Assembly (NCBI RefSeq): GCF_003400205.1
Contig: NZ_QUQV01000010.1
Location: 1 to 64,000 of the forward strand
Reading direction: 5' to 3'
Source: Bacillus sp. HNG
Lineage (GTDB): Bacteria > Bacillota > Bacilli > Bacillales > Bacillaceae_L
DNA: 64,000 bases
The translations under genes were made by a program, and so were the position numbers. The notes below the pieces were generated by a model. That model was not told where the DNA came from. It searched no databases and saw nothing but the letters and a program-made list of their open reading frames with translations. Shown here piece after piece: positions 52,676-61,841 of the stretch. Position 1 is the first letter of the stretch. Each line of letters opens with the position of its first letter.

Positions 52676-53119
52676 ATGACGAAGCCAAACATGGATGATT
52701 ATCTTCAACAGGGCATACACGGAGCAAAGGAAATAAAGCCAGAAGAACGTAAAAAGTTTCTTGGAACCATTCGAGAACGAGTTGAATTTGCACTTACACA
52801 GCCTCAGGTCAGAGAGAATAAAGTATACAAGGAGATTGAAGAGGCTTGTAAAAAGAACAAAAAAGTACATATGTACTTGAATGGCCATGTAAGTTATCGC
52901 TTTTTGTCCAAGTATGTGAAGCTGGCGAGTGCAAATAACATTGAGTACACCATTGTCACAAACAAGGACTATAATTCAGACCTCGGACTTGTACTCGCGT
53001 TTGACCATGCGATTGACAAAGAAGACATCTATATCGGTTATAAAGTTAAACCAGATTTGACACAACCGAAAAACACCGAGAAAAAAGGACTCTTTTCACT
53101 TTTTAAAAAAAAGCTTTAA
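52676..53119 (+). CDS. yueI: YueI-family protein
   Basis: 147 residues. YueI/DUF1694 family: DDYLQQGIHGAKEIKPEERK, FLGTIRERVEFALTQPQVRE, MYLNGHVSYRFLSKYVKLA, ending with Lys-rich FSLFKKKL. Related to a B. subtilis protein near the yue/hpr region. Function not established. GGGGAGG site before the ATG. Confidence 0.85.
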   Translation: MTKPNMDDYLQQGIHGAKEIKPEERKKFLGTIRERVEFALTQPQVRENKVYKEIEEACKKNKKVHMYLNGHVSYRFLSKYVKLASANNIEYTIVTNKDYNSDLGLVLAFDHAIDKEDIYIGYKVKPDLTQPKNTEKKGLFSLFKKKL

Positions 53120-53858
53120 AAAATAGGTAACGGGTTCGGTACTGAAATTCACAAGCAAATGAAATGGCTAACTATCATTTAAATTGAGAGTTATTAAAGT
53201 ACAAGAAAAAGCAAGGGATGAATGTGTTATTTAGTTCGGTTGTGAAGGTGAAAAATTAAATTCACACGATTAATATCAAGCTAAATCAAAACTTTTATAA
53301 ATACAAGGAAAACGCAGGGGTTTTATCATCCTCTGCGTTTTTTAGGATCTAATGACCATTTTTCCAACTAACTTGTGATATGGTTCAGCGTAATGCATCA
53401 AAAAAGGTTTATTTGGGAAACTCAATTCCTTTTAAATAAGATGTCTTGTCCTTAATCTAGTAACCAGCAAAATTAAAATAAGCGGAGATTATTCGGTTAA
53501 ATACAAAAAGTAGCTCGATTTGAGGTAATTAAGGGGAGATTTTCCGATTATACATAGCAAAATCCCCTATATTCGCATATTTCGAGTCAATAGACGGAAA
53601 ATCTCTCCGCTTATTTAAGCTTTTTTTATTAATTGTTACGAATTAAGCGAAATGTTTCCGTCTATTTATCGGCTTGGATGATTTAACAGAATTCATGTCC
53701 TATTAGAATGGAGGAGTGACACAAATCGCGTGCATATAAACATAAAACACAGGTTAAGCTTTATTATGAGAGCAACCCCCAAGATACCGGTAAGTTCAAT
53801 GGTCTGTTCCCGCCAATCAAGCCTTGCAAGAAAAAAGTAAACATAAACGAGGTTTCTT
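53120..53858. other. gene-free region with an orphan terminator and mixed repeats
   Basis: No convincing reading frame. A clear terminator (AAAACGCAGGGG / CCTCTGCGTTTT, 53309-53344) lies about 190 bases after yueI and could close a small RNA. From 53471 to 53672 GGAGATT/CGGTTA-like units occur in both orientations. The last 180 bases hold the promoter of the FUSC gene. Confidence 0.5.
53471..53672. repeat. mixed direct and inverted repeats
   Basis: TAAGCGGAGATTATTCGG at 53479 and TTAAGGGGAGATTTTCCG at 53529 are 51 bp apart. GGAAAATCTCTCCGCTTA at 53596 is an inverted copy and AATTAAGCGAAATGTTTCCG at 53641 a third direct one. Whole region could fold into a large hairpin. Confidence 0.65.
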
Positions 53859-54344
53859 ATGATGGAATTACAGAAAAACAATTCTTTTAATAATAATCTA
53901 TCTTTCCTAGCGTGGAAATTATCCATAGGCTCTATAATATCTTGGGAATTAGCCGAACTTTTAGGTTCCCACCATCCTTATTTAGCTCCACTTTCCGTCA
54001 TTTTAACAATTCAATCTACAATGGGTAAAACCATTGGACTTTCGATAAAACGTATGATTGGAACGATAATCGGAATTTTTGTTACGGTTTTGATAGCCAA
54101 ACATTTACCTGTTGAGGGTTGGGTTTTGGGAGTGTTAATCCTTTTAGGGTGTTACATCTCGATCTATTTAAAATTGGACAAAAAGGTCCTTCATCAGGTA
54201 TCACTCACAATCCTATTCGTTTTTGTTTTTGAACATCTATCAAAGAGCTACGCCACAGACAGGTTGAGAGACTCATTTGTTGGTGTATTAGTTGCTGGGA
54301 TCCTTCAATTGGTTTGGTTCCGGATATTTTCACGAAAAACTTGA
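53859..54344 (+). CDS. FUSC/aromatic acid exporter family protein, short
   Basis: 161 residues with about five membrane segments: SWELAELLGSHHPYLAPLSV, TIQSTMGKTIGLSIKRMIGT, IIGIFVTVLIAKHLP, LKLDKKVLHQVSLTILFVFV. It matches the N-terminal membrane half of FUSC/DUF939-type aromatic-acid exporters, usually 300 residues or more, so it is truncated or a short variant. CGAGG site before the ATG. Terminator at 54393. Confidence 0.75.
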   Translation: MMELQKNNSFNNNLSFLAWKLSIGSIISWELAELLGSHHPYLAPLSVILTIQSTMGKTIGLSIKRMIGTIIGIFVTVLIAKHLPVEGWVLGVLILLGCYISIYLKLDKKVLHQVSLTILFVFVFEHLSKSYATDRLRDSFVGVLVAGILQLVWFRIFSRKT

Positions 54345-54392
54345 CCGGAATAAGGTTGGAGTACCGCCACAACTTACGAAATAGTTACCCCC

Positions 54393-54425
54393 AAAAAAAG
54401 AGGACAATTCACTCCTCTATTTTTC
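54393..54425 (+). terminator. terminator after FUSC gene
   Basis: AAAAGAGGA / TCCTCTATTTTT stem with an 8-base loop. Confidence 0.8.
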
Positions 54426-54517
54426 TATGCGGGCGTATTTTAACGAAATTGAAAAAAAGGAAAGTTCACAAGACACTCCCATATATTATAAAGAAGATAA
54501 AATTGGGGGTGAGAAAA

Positions 54518-56839
54518 ATGAACATTATTGGGAAGAGTGTTATTCGAAAAGAAGCCTTTGACAAGGTGACAGGAAGAGCAATGTATACAGCTGATGAACA
54601 ATCCGTTCAAACACTTCATGTAAAGATGAAAACAAGTCCATATGGACATGCGAAAATCGTGTCAATAGATGACACGTTAGCCAAAAATATCCCTGGTGTA
54701 AAAGCAATTATCCTTGGGCGTAGGGACTTTCCACTAACGGGTGAAGAGATAAGGGATCGTCCCCCAATTGCGGTAGAGACAGTACGATACTATGGAGAAC
54801 CTGTAGCTCTTGTAGTGGCGGACCGCCCGAAAATTGCCAAAAAAGCAGCAGAGTTGATTGATGTAAAATATGAATTACTACCTGTCATCAATCATCCATC
54901 AGAAGCCCTCAAAGAAGATTCTCCAATCATACACCCAAACTTGGCTGATTATGAAATTATCGGAACAGCTTATCCTACACCAAATTCCAATATATCCAAT
55001 ACGACAAAAATACGGAAAGGGAACATGAATCTTGGCTGGAACCAATCGGAAGTGATTGTCGAGGGAACGTATAAGTTTTCTCCATCTAGCCATGCAGCGA
55101 TGGAAACGAGAAGTGCAACAGCAGAAATCAAACCTGATGGATATGTTTACATTACGACTTCCTCACAAGCACCATTTATGGTGAAAAAATTACTGAGTAT
55201 TTATTTTAATATAGAGGTTGGAAAAATTGTTGTCGAAACCCCTTTTGTAGGAGGAGGCTATGGAGGAAAGGCCCCTGTTCAATGGGAAATTCTTGCTTAT
55301 CTTGCTTCGAAAGCAGTCGGAGGAAGGCGTGTACAACTTACATATACACGAAAGGAAGATTTAACGACTGCACCATGTCATGTTGGTTTAGAAGCGAAAG
55401 TAAGGATTGGATGTACTAAGGAAGGAAGTATTAAAGCGGCTGAAATGGTTTATCTTTTCGATGGTGGGGCTTATTCCGATAAAGCGATTGATGTAAGCCG
55501 TGCTGGCGGAGTTGATTGTACAGGACCCTATCATATCGAAAATGTATGGTGCAATTCATTATGCGTATACACGAATCACCCATATGGAAGTCCATTTAGA
55601 GGGTTTGGTCATTCGGAGGTACTATTTGCGTTTGAACGAACAATGGATAAACTATCCAAAGAATTAGGGATGGATCCACTTGAGTTACGGAAGAAAAATG
55701 CAATTCTACCTGGACACACAACTCCGACCCAGGTTGTTTTAAACAGGAGTAATGTTGGAAATTTACCAGCATGTATTGATCGCTTAAAAGAACTGATTAA
55801 CTGGGACCAGGGACAAATAGAAGAAGTAAATGAAAGAAAGATTCGCGTTAAGGGGATTGCATGTAGTTGGAAAACATCTACCATTGATACGGATGCAAGT
55901 TCCGGTGTTATCCTTACTTTTAATCCAGACGGAAGTATTAATTTAATGTCAGGTGTAGTTGAAATTGGAACAGGAACAAAGACCGTTCTGGCTCAAATTC
56001 TTGCAGAAAGATTGAAACTAAGCATTGATAAAATACATGTAAGAATGAAAATCGACACACAAACGACCCCTGAGCATTGGAAGACAGTAGCCAGTAGAGG
56101 CACTTTTATGGGGGGGAGAGCGGTGTTAGAAGCGGCTGAAGATGTGATTAGACAAATAAAAGACATTGCAGCTTGCGTATTAAGGACATCGACGGAAGAC
56201 CTTGAAGTAGCCAATGGTAAAGTGTTTTTACGTGATGATCCAAAAGTTAGTTTGGATTTTAAAGAAGTCGTTTACGGATATAAATTTCCAAATGGAAATA
56301 CAATTGGTGGTCAAATTATTGGTCGCGGGAATTATGTGATTAGAAGAATGACAAAATTAGATCCAAATACAGGCGCTGGTCAACCTGGTCCAGAATGGAC
56401 TGTGGCAGCCCATGCAGTCGAAGTAGAATACGATAAAAGAGATTTTACATACCAACTCAAAAAAGCCGTAACGGTAGTGGACATTGGAACTGTCTTGAAT
56501 CATAAAGCAGCAGTCGGTCAAGTTATGGGAGCGATGAGTATGGGTTTAGCGTATGCAGGGAGAGAAACCTTCATTTTTGATCATTTAGGAAGAATCACAA
56601 ACCCACAGCTTCGGACCTATAGACCAATTCATTACGGAGAGAATCCGGACTATCTTGTAGATTTTGTGACTACACCACAGATAGATGCTCCTTACGGGGC
56701 GAGAGGGGTTGGGGAACACGGATTACTAGGAATGCCTGCGGCACTGGCTAATAGTCTTACTCTTGCAGCGGGTGTAGAACTAAATGAACTTCCAGTGACA
56801 CCTGAATTAATTTGGAGATATAAGGGGGCGCAGATTTGA
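54518..56839 (+). CDS. xanthine-dehydrogenase-type Mo-binding large subunit
   Basis: 773 residues from the ATG at 54518 (GGGGGTGAG site); upstream in-frame sequence to 54314 overlaps the FUSC gene and terminator and is rejected. Aldehyde oxidase/xanthine dehydrogenase Mo subunit: GKSVIRKEAFDKVTGRAMYT, PFVGGGYGGKAPVQWE, NHPYGSPFRGFGHSE, GGRAVLEAAEDVIRQIKDIA and the catalytic Glu in GVGEHGLLGMP. Xanthine is likely by analogy with B. subtilis pucD, but CO-dehydrogenase-like or nicotinate-type enzymes share this layout. First gene of a five-gene operon; its stop overlaps the next start. Confidence 0.85.
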   Translation: MNIIGKSVIRKEAFDKVTGRAMYTADEQSVQTLHVKMKTSPYGHAKIVSIDDTLAKNIPGVKAIILGRRDFPLTGEEIRDRPPIAVETVRYYGEPVALVVADRPKIAKKAAELIDVKYELLPVINHPSEALKEDSPIIHPNLADYEIIGTAYPTPNSNISNTTKIRKGNMNLGWNQSEVIVEGTYKFSPSSHAAMETRSATAEIKPDGYVYITTSSQAPFMVKKLLSIYFNIEVGKIVVETPFVGGGYGGKAPVQWEILAYLASKAVGGRRVQLTYTRKEDLTTAPCHVGLEAKVRIGCTKEGSIKAAEMVYLFDGGAYSDKAIDVSRAGGVDCTGPYHIENVWCNSLCVYTNHPYGSPFRGFGHSEVLFAFERTMDKLSKELGMDPLELRKKNAILPGHTTPTQVVLNRSNVGNLPACIDRLKELINWDQGQIEEVNERKIRVKGIACSWKTSTIDTDASSGVILTFNPDGSINLMSGVVEIGTGTKTVLAQILAERLKLSIDKIHVRMKIDTQTTPEHWKTVASRGTFMGGRAVLEAAEDVIRQIKDIAACVLRTSTEDLEVANGKVFLRDDPKVSLDFKEVVYGYKFPNGNTIGGQIIGRGNYVIRRMTKLDPNTGAGQPGPEWTVAAHAVEVEYDKRDFTYQLKKAVTVVDIGTVLNHKAAVGQVMGAMSMGLAYAGRETFIFDHLGRITNPQLRTYRPIHYGENPDYLVDFVTTPQIDAPYGARGVGEHGLLGMPAALANSLTLAAGVELNELPVTPELIWRYKGAQI

Positions 56840-57684
56840 TATCCTATGATTTCGAGTACCACAAACCCCAAACATATCAGGAAGCAGTAAGTTTTTTCAA
56901 TGAGTCAGATAAAGAGGGAAAATCTCCTATGTATTATTCGGGTGGAACAGAAATTATTACACTAGGGAAATTAAATATAGTAAGAACTGGTTCAGTTATT
57001 GATATTAAAAATATCCTTGAATGTAATGTTCACGAGTTAAATGGGGAATTCCTTGTATTTGGTGCAGCTCTCACGTTAACCACTATTGAAGAGAAGAACC
57101 TATTTCCATTATTGAGTCAAACAGCTAGTGAGATTGCCGACCGTACAGCGAGAAATAAGATTACGGTTGGTGGAAATATATGTGGACAGATTTTTTATCG
57201 GGAGGCGGTATTGCCGTTTTTATTAACAGATAGCACCTTAATTATAGCAAGTAACCAAGGGGAAAAAAGTGTTCCTATTACAGAAATCTTTAACGAGCAG
57301 CTTCTTTTAAAACGAGGCGAGTTTCTTATGCAAATCAAAACAAATCGCAAATTTTTAGAAACTCCTTTTTTCACTATAAAAAGGAGACGCCAATGGAATA
57401 CAGGTTATCCTTTATTGACTGTGGCTGCTCTTCAATTTGAACAGCGCATTCGAGTTGCGATTAGTGGTCTCTCTCCTTTTCCTTTTCGCTCCTATCAAAT
57501 AGAAGATGCGTTAAACAAAAAAGAACTACCCTATGAAGAAAGAATTGAACTTGCCATTAACAGCTTAAACGTACCTATCTTAAATGATACAGAAGGCACA
57601 TCCCGTTACAGAATTTTTGTATTGAAAAATATCCTATATGATGTGTTAAAAACATTAGGAGGAGAGGAATATGAAGACATCTGA
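56836..57684 (+). CDS. FAD-binding subunit of molybdenum hydroxylase
   Basis: 282 residues from TTG 56836, which overlaps the previous stop (TTGA) and follows AAGGGGG. CoxM/PucC type: YYSGGTEIITLGKLN (FAD loop), ARNKITVGGNICGQIFYREA and ending in a helical C-terminal domain. Transfers electrons from the 2Fe-2S subunit to the acceptor. Shorter than usual PucC. Confidence 0.88.
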   Translation: MISYDFEYHKPQTYQEAVSFFNESDKEGKSPMYYSGGTEIITLGKLNIVRTGSVIDIKNILECNVHELNGEFLVFGAALTLTTIEEKNLFPLLSQTASEIADRTARNKITVGGNICGQIFYREAVLPFLLTDSTLIIASNQGEKSVPITEIFNEQLLLKRGEFLMQIKTNRKFLETPFFTIKRRRQWNTGYPLLTVAALQFEQRIRVAISGLSPFPFRSYQIEDALNKKELPYEERIELAINSLNVPILNDTEGTSRYRIFVLKNILYDVLKTLGGEEYEDI

Positions 57685-58144
57685 ATACAAACAAAGCTCT
57701 ATGTTACGGATAAATGGGGAGGAAACAGAGGTAACCTTTCGAATGTCAGATATCCTTTTAGATGTTTTACGTAATCATTTAGGTTTAACAGGTTCCAAAC
57801 CCGGTTGCTTAAACGGTGACTGCGGGGCGTGTACGGTTATTATTGATGGGATTGCTCAAAAGTCCTGCCTTAACTTGGCTGTAGAATCAGTTGGTAAAGA
57901 GATCGTTACAATTGAAGGTTTAAATTCGCCGATTCAAGGGGCTTTTGTTGATTACTTTGCCTTCCAATGTGGATATTGTACACCTGGTTTTATTATGAAT
58001 TGCCATGCTTTACTAGAATCAAAGAAGAATCCTTCAGATGAAAAGATTACGAAGTGGCTCGAATCAAATATCTGTCGCTGTACAAGTTATTTAGAAATTG
58101 AGAAAGCGGTCAAATCAGTCATAAACTTTTCGCGTGACGATTAG
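57671..58144 (+). CDS. 2Fe-2S subunit of molybdenum hydroxylase
   Basis: 157 residues; ATG overlaps the FAD subunit by 14 bases with AGGAGGAG as site. Two [2Fe-2S] centres: CLNGDCGACTVIID plus KSCLN for the plant-type cluster, and CGYCTPGFIMNCHALL with NICRCTSY for the helical cluster. CoxS/PucE type. Completes the three-subunit enzyme. Confidence 0.92.
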   Translation: MKTSEYKQSSMLRINGEETEVTFRMSDILLDVLRNHLGLTGSKPGCLNGDCGACTVIIDGIAQKSCLNLAVESVGKEIVTIEGLNSPIQGAFVDYFAFQCGYCTPGFIMNCHALLESKKNPSDEKITKWLESNICRCTSYLEIEKAVKSVINFSRDD

Positions 58145-58168
58145 TTATGCAGAAAGTTGGTGAGAAAG

Positions 58169-59209
58169 ATGCCTGATGTTTTTCAAGTGATAGAACAGGC
58201 AATAGAGAGCACACAACCAAGTGTAATCGCAACAATTATTCATGTAGAGGGCTCTGCCTATCTAAAGGAAGGCACCTCTATGTTGTTTTTCGAGGATGGA
58301 AAAAAATGTGGTTTGATTAGCCCTGGCTGTATAGAAGAAGATTTGAGCTATAGAGTGAAAGAAGTATTCCAAGATGGGAAAAGCCAAACGATTGTTTACG
58401 ATTCTACGGTAGAAGATGATGTTATATGGGGACAAGAAATTGGCTGCGGTGGAGTAATCTATATTTTACTAGAAATGGTGAATGAAAGCCTAAAAGAGAA
58501 CTTAAAAAGAGTTCGTGATCAACTGAAAAGTGGAATAAGGGTACTGCATGTAATCAAATTTTCCTCAAATTTTACCGTTGAATTTTCAGGATGCCGTACA
58601 GAAAATGGAGAATTGATTGGTGATAAAAGAGTAGGAACCTTAGTAAATAGCAAATGGCCTACTAAATCAGGATTTTCAAATCTAGTATACTACCATACCT
58701 ATACGCCAAGAAAACGACTGATTATATTTGGAGTAGGACCCGATGTAAAACCTCTAGTGGAATTAGCGGCACAAACAGGTTTTTCTGTAATTGTTTGTGA
58801 TTGGCGTGAATCACTCTGTAACCGAGATTATTTTCTTAAAGCCGATGATTTTATAATTGGATTTCCAAATGAGATTTTTCAGAAGCTTACCTTCACTCAT
58901 GAAGATTTTGTTGTCATAATGACTCACAATTTAAAAAGAGATAAAGAAATTGTATCGTTCCTATTAAAAAAGCCACTTCGCTATGTTGGTATTTTAGGAT
59001 CCAAGCATAGAATTAATTTATTGTTTGGTCAATCTAGCAAACCCTCATGGGTTTCAGCACCAGTAGGCTTGTCAATTGGAGCAGAGGGAGCTACTGAAAT
59101 AGCCATAAGTATACTTGCCGAAATGATTTTAGTAATGAGACGTGAAAAAGTAGGGAAAGGTGTCATACATGAAAGTGGTAGGTATTTACCTCGCAGCAGG
59201 AAAGAGTAG
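58169..59209 (+). CDS. XdhC/CoxF-family Mo-enzyme maturation factor
   Basis: 346 residues from the ATG at 58169 (GGTGAGAAAG weak site; GTG 58157 also possible). N-terminal XdhC domain (VEGSAYLKEGTSMLFF, GLISPGCIEEDLSYRV) and C-terminal Rossmann part (IIFGVGPDVKPLVELAAQTG, VGILGSKHRINLLFG). Corresponds to B. subtilis PucA, which binds and sulfurates the Mo cofactor for xanthine dehydrogenase. The following MocA gene overlaps its end by 41 bases. Confidence 0.88.
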   Translation: MPDVFQVIEQAIESTQPSVIATIIHVEGSAYLKEGTSMLFFEDGKKCGLISPGCIEEDLSYRVKEVFQDGKSQTIVYDSTVEDDVIWGQEIGCGGVIYILLEMVNESLKENLKRVRDQLKSGIRVLHVIKFSSNFTVEFSGCRTENGELIGDKRVGTLVNSKWPTKSGFSNLVYYHTYTPRKRLIIFGVGPDVKPLVELAAQTGFSVIVCDWRESLCNRDYFLKADDFIIGFPNEIFQKLTFTHEDFVVIMTHNLKRDKEIVSFLLKKPLRYVGILGSKHRINLLFGQSSKPSWVSAPVGLSIGAEGATEIAISILAEMILVMRREKVGKGVIHESGRYLPRSRKE

Positions 59210-59774
59210 TCGAATGGGAGAGAATAAATTATTGCTTACGTTTAGGGGACTCCCTTTAGGATCGATTGCACTAAAAAACGCCCTAGATTCTTCATTAGAT
59301 GATGTTCTTGTAATCACCAACGTCAATGATCCATTGGCATGGGTTGATTCGACTATATTTTCAAAGTCATATCAGGAAAGATGGACGACAATTCCGTCAA
59401 AAGATAGCGACAAGGGTCAGTCTTACTCCATAAAAACTGGCTTGAAGGAAGCCATAAAAATGAACGCAGATGCAGTGATTATTTTGCTCGCGGATCAACC
59501 ATTCGTAACCTCCCAAATGATTGATTTTCTAATAAATGCATACGGGTATGAAAAATCGATAGAAATTCTTGGGTACAGGAATGAGCAAGTCGTGTATCCT
59601 CCCATTCTATTTTCAAAGAAAATGTTTCCGAAACTTATGGAATTGCACGGGGACATCGGTGCAAAAAAAATAATCGCCAATTTTGATAAAAAGATTTTAT
59701 ATGATACCGAGATTGAAAAAGTAAGAGATGTCGATACACCCGAAGATTATGAAGCCATCAAAAAATTTGAATAA
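59169..59774 (+). CDS. MocA-like molybdenum cofactor cytidylyltransferase
   Basis: 201 residues from the ATG at 59169, eight bases after AAAGG, overlapping XdhC by 41 bases. Nucleotidyltransferase motif GIYLAAGKSSRMGENKLLL and VIILLADQPFVTSQMIDFL with DVDTPEDYEAI at the end. MocA adds CMP to the molybdopterin cofactor used by xanthine-dehydrogenase-type enzymes; PucB in B. subtilis is the counterpart. Last gene of the operon. Confidence 0.9.
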   Translation: MKVVGIYLAAGKSSRMGENKLLLTFRGLPLGSIALKNALDSSLDDVLVITNVNDPLAWVDSTIFSKSYQERWTTIPSKDSDKGQSYSIKTGLKEAIKMNADAVIILLADQPFVTSQMIDFLINAYGYEKSIEILGYRNEQVVYPPILFSKKMFPKLMELHGDIGAKKIIANFDKKILYDTEIEKVRDVDTPEDYEAIKKFE

Positions 59775-59780
59775 CTAGAT

Positions 59781-59836
59781 TAAGGCGTTATATATATAGG
59801 TTGATGTAAGACCTATATATCATGCCTTATTTTTTG
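59781..59836 (+). terminator. terminator after Mo hydroxylase operon
   Basis: Long stem (TAAGGCGTTATATATATAGG with ACCTATATATCATGCCTTA, one bulge), then six T. Confidence 0.85.
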
Positions 59837-59960
59837 CTGCCATAAACTAATAGCTATAAGGTTCTCCAGTTTCTATCCGCAAAAAGTATGTTTGATTTTC
59901 TTGGAATTCCATAAACTAGGGAAAATGTAAAATGGAATGTTTGGAGGAGGAGAACGAAAA

Positions 59961-61460
59961 ATGAGGACGCAAAAATTGCAGCTGCCACTTCAAACTGCAA
60001 GTTTGGTTGTTGGATTTATGGTGTGGGTGATTCTGTCATCCCTGATGTCGAGTATAAAGCAGGATATTCCATTAACAGATAACCAAACAGCAATCGTCAC
60101 CGCTGTTCCGGTTATTTTAGGTTCTCTGCTCAGAATTTTATTAGGTTTTTGGACAAACCGATATGGGGCTAGATGGTTGTTTTTTATTGGTTTTATTATC
60201 CTAATCCTTCCGATTTTGTATATTAGTATTGCAGATTCTATGTTTGATTTAGTACTTGGGGGACTGATCATCGGGGTTGGGGGAGCCTTATTTTCGATTG
60301 GAGTTACCTCTTTACCGAAGTATTACCCGAAAGAACGTCACGGGTTTGTGAACGGGATATACGGTGCAGGAAATATCGGGACAGCAATTACTTCCTTTGC
60401 AGCCCCAGTGCTTGCAGTAAATATTGGGTGGCAAAGCACGGTACGGTTATTTCTCATCCCGGTTATTTTATTTGCACTCTTAAACTTTTTACTTGGTGAC
60501 CGCAATGAGCCTAAAGTCAATAAACCATTGAGTGAACAGATTAAAAGCGTGTATAAAAATGAGAAGCTTTGGTTCCTCAGCCTATTTTATTTTGTCACAT
60601 TTGGTGCGTTTGTTGCGTTTACTGTATATTTACCGAATTTTTTAGTCACTTATTTTGGGTTAACAACAGTTGACGCTGGCTTGCGGACGGCTGGATTTAT
60701 TACACTGGCAACGCTTATGCGACCTGTCGGGGGATGGCTCGGTGATAAATTCAATCCCTATTTAATTTTGTTCATTGTTTTTAATGTCATCACTTTTGCA
60801 GGAGTACTTCTGGCTTTCACACCAGATATTGTTTTATACACAATCGGTTGCTTGCTCGTCTCCCTTTTTGCAGGAGTCGGAAATGGAACGATTTTCAAAC
60901 TAGTACCGTATTATTTTTCAAAGCAAGCTGGGATTGTCAACGGAATTGTCTCGGCCATGGGTGGTTTAGGTGGATTTTTCCCACCCATCGTGCTTTCGAT
61001 TGTGTTTGGTATGACGGGTCACTATGCAATAGGATTTATGTCGCTTGCTATTTTTGCGCTATTAAGCTCTGTATTCGTTGTGTGGATGTTCTACACTGAA
61101 AAAATTCAGCTTGAAGCAAAGCTTATTGAGAATGTGGCTCAAGGGATGATGGTCACCAATCCAAAGGGAGTCATTCAAAAGGTCAATCAAGCTTTTACAA
61201 CTGTTACGGGATTTGAGCCAGAAGAGGCAATCGGAAAAACTCCAAGCATTCTTCGTTCTGGAAAGCATGGTTCAGAGTTTTACGATCAGATGTGGAATTC
61301 AATCCGCAATCAAGGGTACTGGCAGGGTGAAATTTGGAATCGACGAAAAAACAAAGAGCTCTATCGGGAATGGCTGACCATAAGTGAAGTGAAAAATGAA
61401 GCGGGTGAGGTCAAATACTACGTCGGCCTCTTCAACGACTTAACTGAAAATGAGACATGA
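59961..61460 (+). CDS. second NarK-type transporter fused to a C-terminal PAS domain
   Basis: 499 residues from the ATG at 59961 (GGAGGAGG upstream; the earlier in-frame start overlaps that site). Closely related to the protein at 44695-46200: QLPLQTASLVVGFMVWVILS versus QLPLQTLNLIVGFMVWVLIS, and GVTSLPKYYPKERHGFVNG. NarK domain about 1-380, PAS about 385-499 (MVTNPKGVIQKVNQAFTTVT, YWQGEIWNRRKNKELYREW). Lies three to four genes upstream of narG, so it probably supplies nitrate to NarGHJI or exports nitrite. An upstream CTAGGGAAAA (59916) resembles the AGGGA motif. Confidence 0.9.
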   Translation: MRTQKLQLPLQTASLVVGFMVWVILSSLMSSIKQDIPLTDNQTAIVTAVPVILGSLLRILLGFWTNRYGARWLFFIGFIILILPILYISIADSMFDLVLGGLIIGVGGALFSIGVTSLPKYYPKERHGFVNGIYGAGNIGTAITSFAAPVLAVNIGWQSTVRLFLIPVILFALLNFLLGDRNEPKVNKPLSEQIKSVYKNEKLWFLSLFYFVTFGAFVAFTVYLPNFLVTYFGLTTVDAGLRTAGFITLATLMRPVGGWLGDKFNPYLILFIVFNVITFAGVLLAFTPDIVLYTIGCLLVSLFAGVGNGTIFKLVPYYFSKQAGIVNGIVSAMGGLGGFFPPIVLSIVFGMTGHYAIGFMSLAIFALLSSVFVVWMFYTEKIQLEAKLIENVAQGMMVTNPKGVIQKVNQAFTTVTGFEPEEAIGKTPSILRSGKHGSEFYDQMWNSIRNQGYWQGEIWNRRKNKELYREWLTISEVKNEAGEVKYYVGLFNDLTENET

Positions 61461-61463
61461 ACA

Positions 61464-61490
61464 TGAGCTGGGGGCAACCTCAGCTCTTAT
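61464..61490 (+). terminator. weak terminator after second NarK-PAS
   Basis: GAGCTGGGG / CCTCAGCTC stem with a short loop, then TTATTTG. Confidence 0.55.
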
Positions 61491-61523
61491 TTGTGCTTTG
61501 GAAAATGTGAAAATGGTGTTATA

Positions 61524-61725
61524 GCGCAATTATCGAAAATTAACACGCAAATCCGCCGAGTTAAAGCGCAAATATGAAAAATAACGCGCATATCTCTGGC
61601 CGCCGACGCAAAAATCGTGGAAAAGACGCATATCTCTGGCCGCCGACGCAAAAATCGTGGAAAAGACGCAAATCCCGGATCGCCGACGCAAAAATGCCAG
61701 AAAACACGCAAATCCCCAAACCAAC
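61524..61725. repeat. 20-bp tandem repeat array (ten units)
   Basis: Units starting RCGCAWAT at 61524, 61545, 61566, 61586, 61606, 61626, 61646, 61666, 61686 and 61706: the last eight are exactly 20 bp apart, with alternating types (ATCTCTGGCCGCCG and AAAATCGTGGAAAAG) so that a 40-bp pair also repeats. Lies between narK-PAS and the hemerythrin-like gene. The short minus-strand frames through it look spurious. Confidence 0.85.
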
Positions 61726-61841
61726 TAACCTCGTTCTCCCTTATTTATGACAATCTTCCACCAAATGTAAGCATAGAAGTTTAATCAGACCCAAGATGGA
61801 AAGGATTAAGAAGAAAGTTCAAATTAGAAAGGATGAACATA

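Noticed and set aside
54314-54517. Extended N-terminus of the Mo hydroxylase subunit
   Set aside because: It overlaps the FUSC gene and its terminator; the ATG at 54518 has a good ribosome site and matches the family start.
61487-61724. Minus-strand frames of 64-74 residues
   Set aside because: They cross the 20-bp array, with composition set by the repeats and no start signals.
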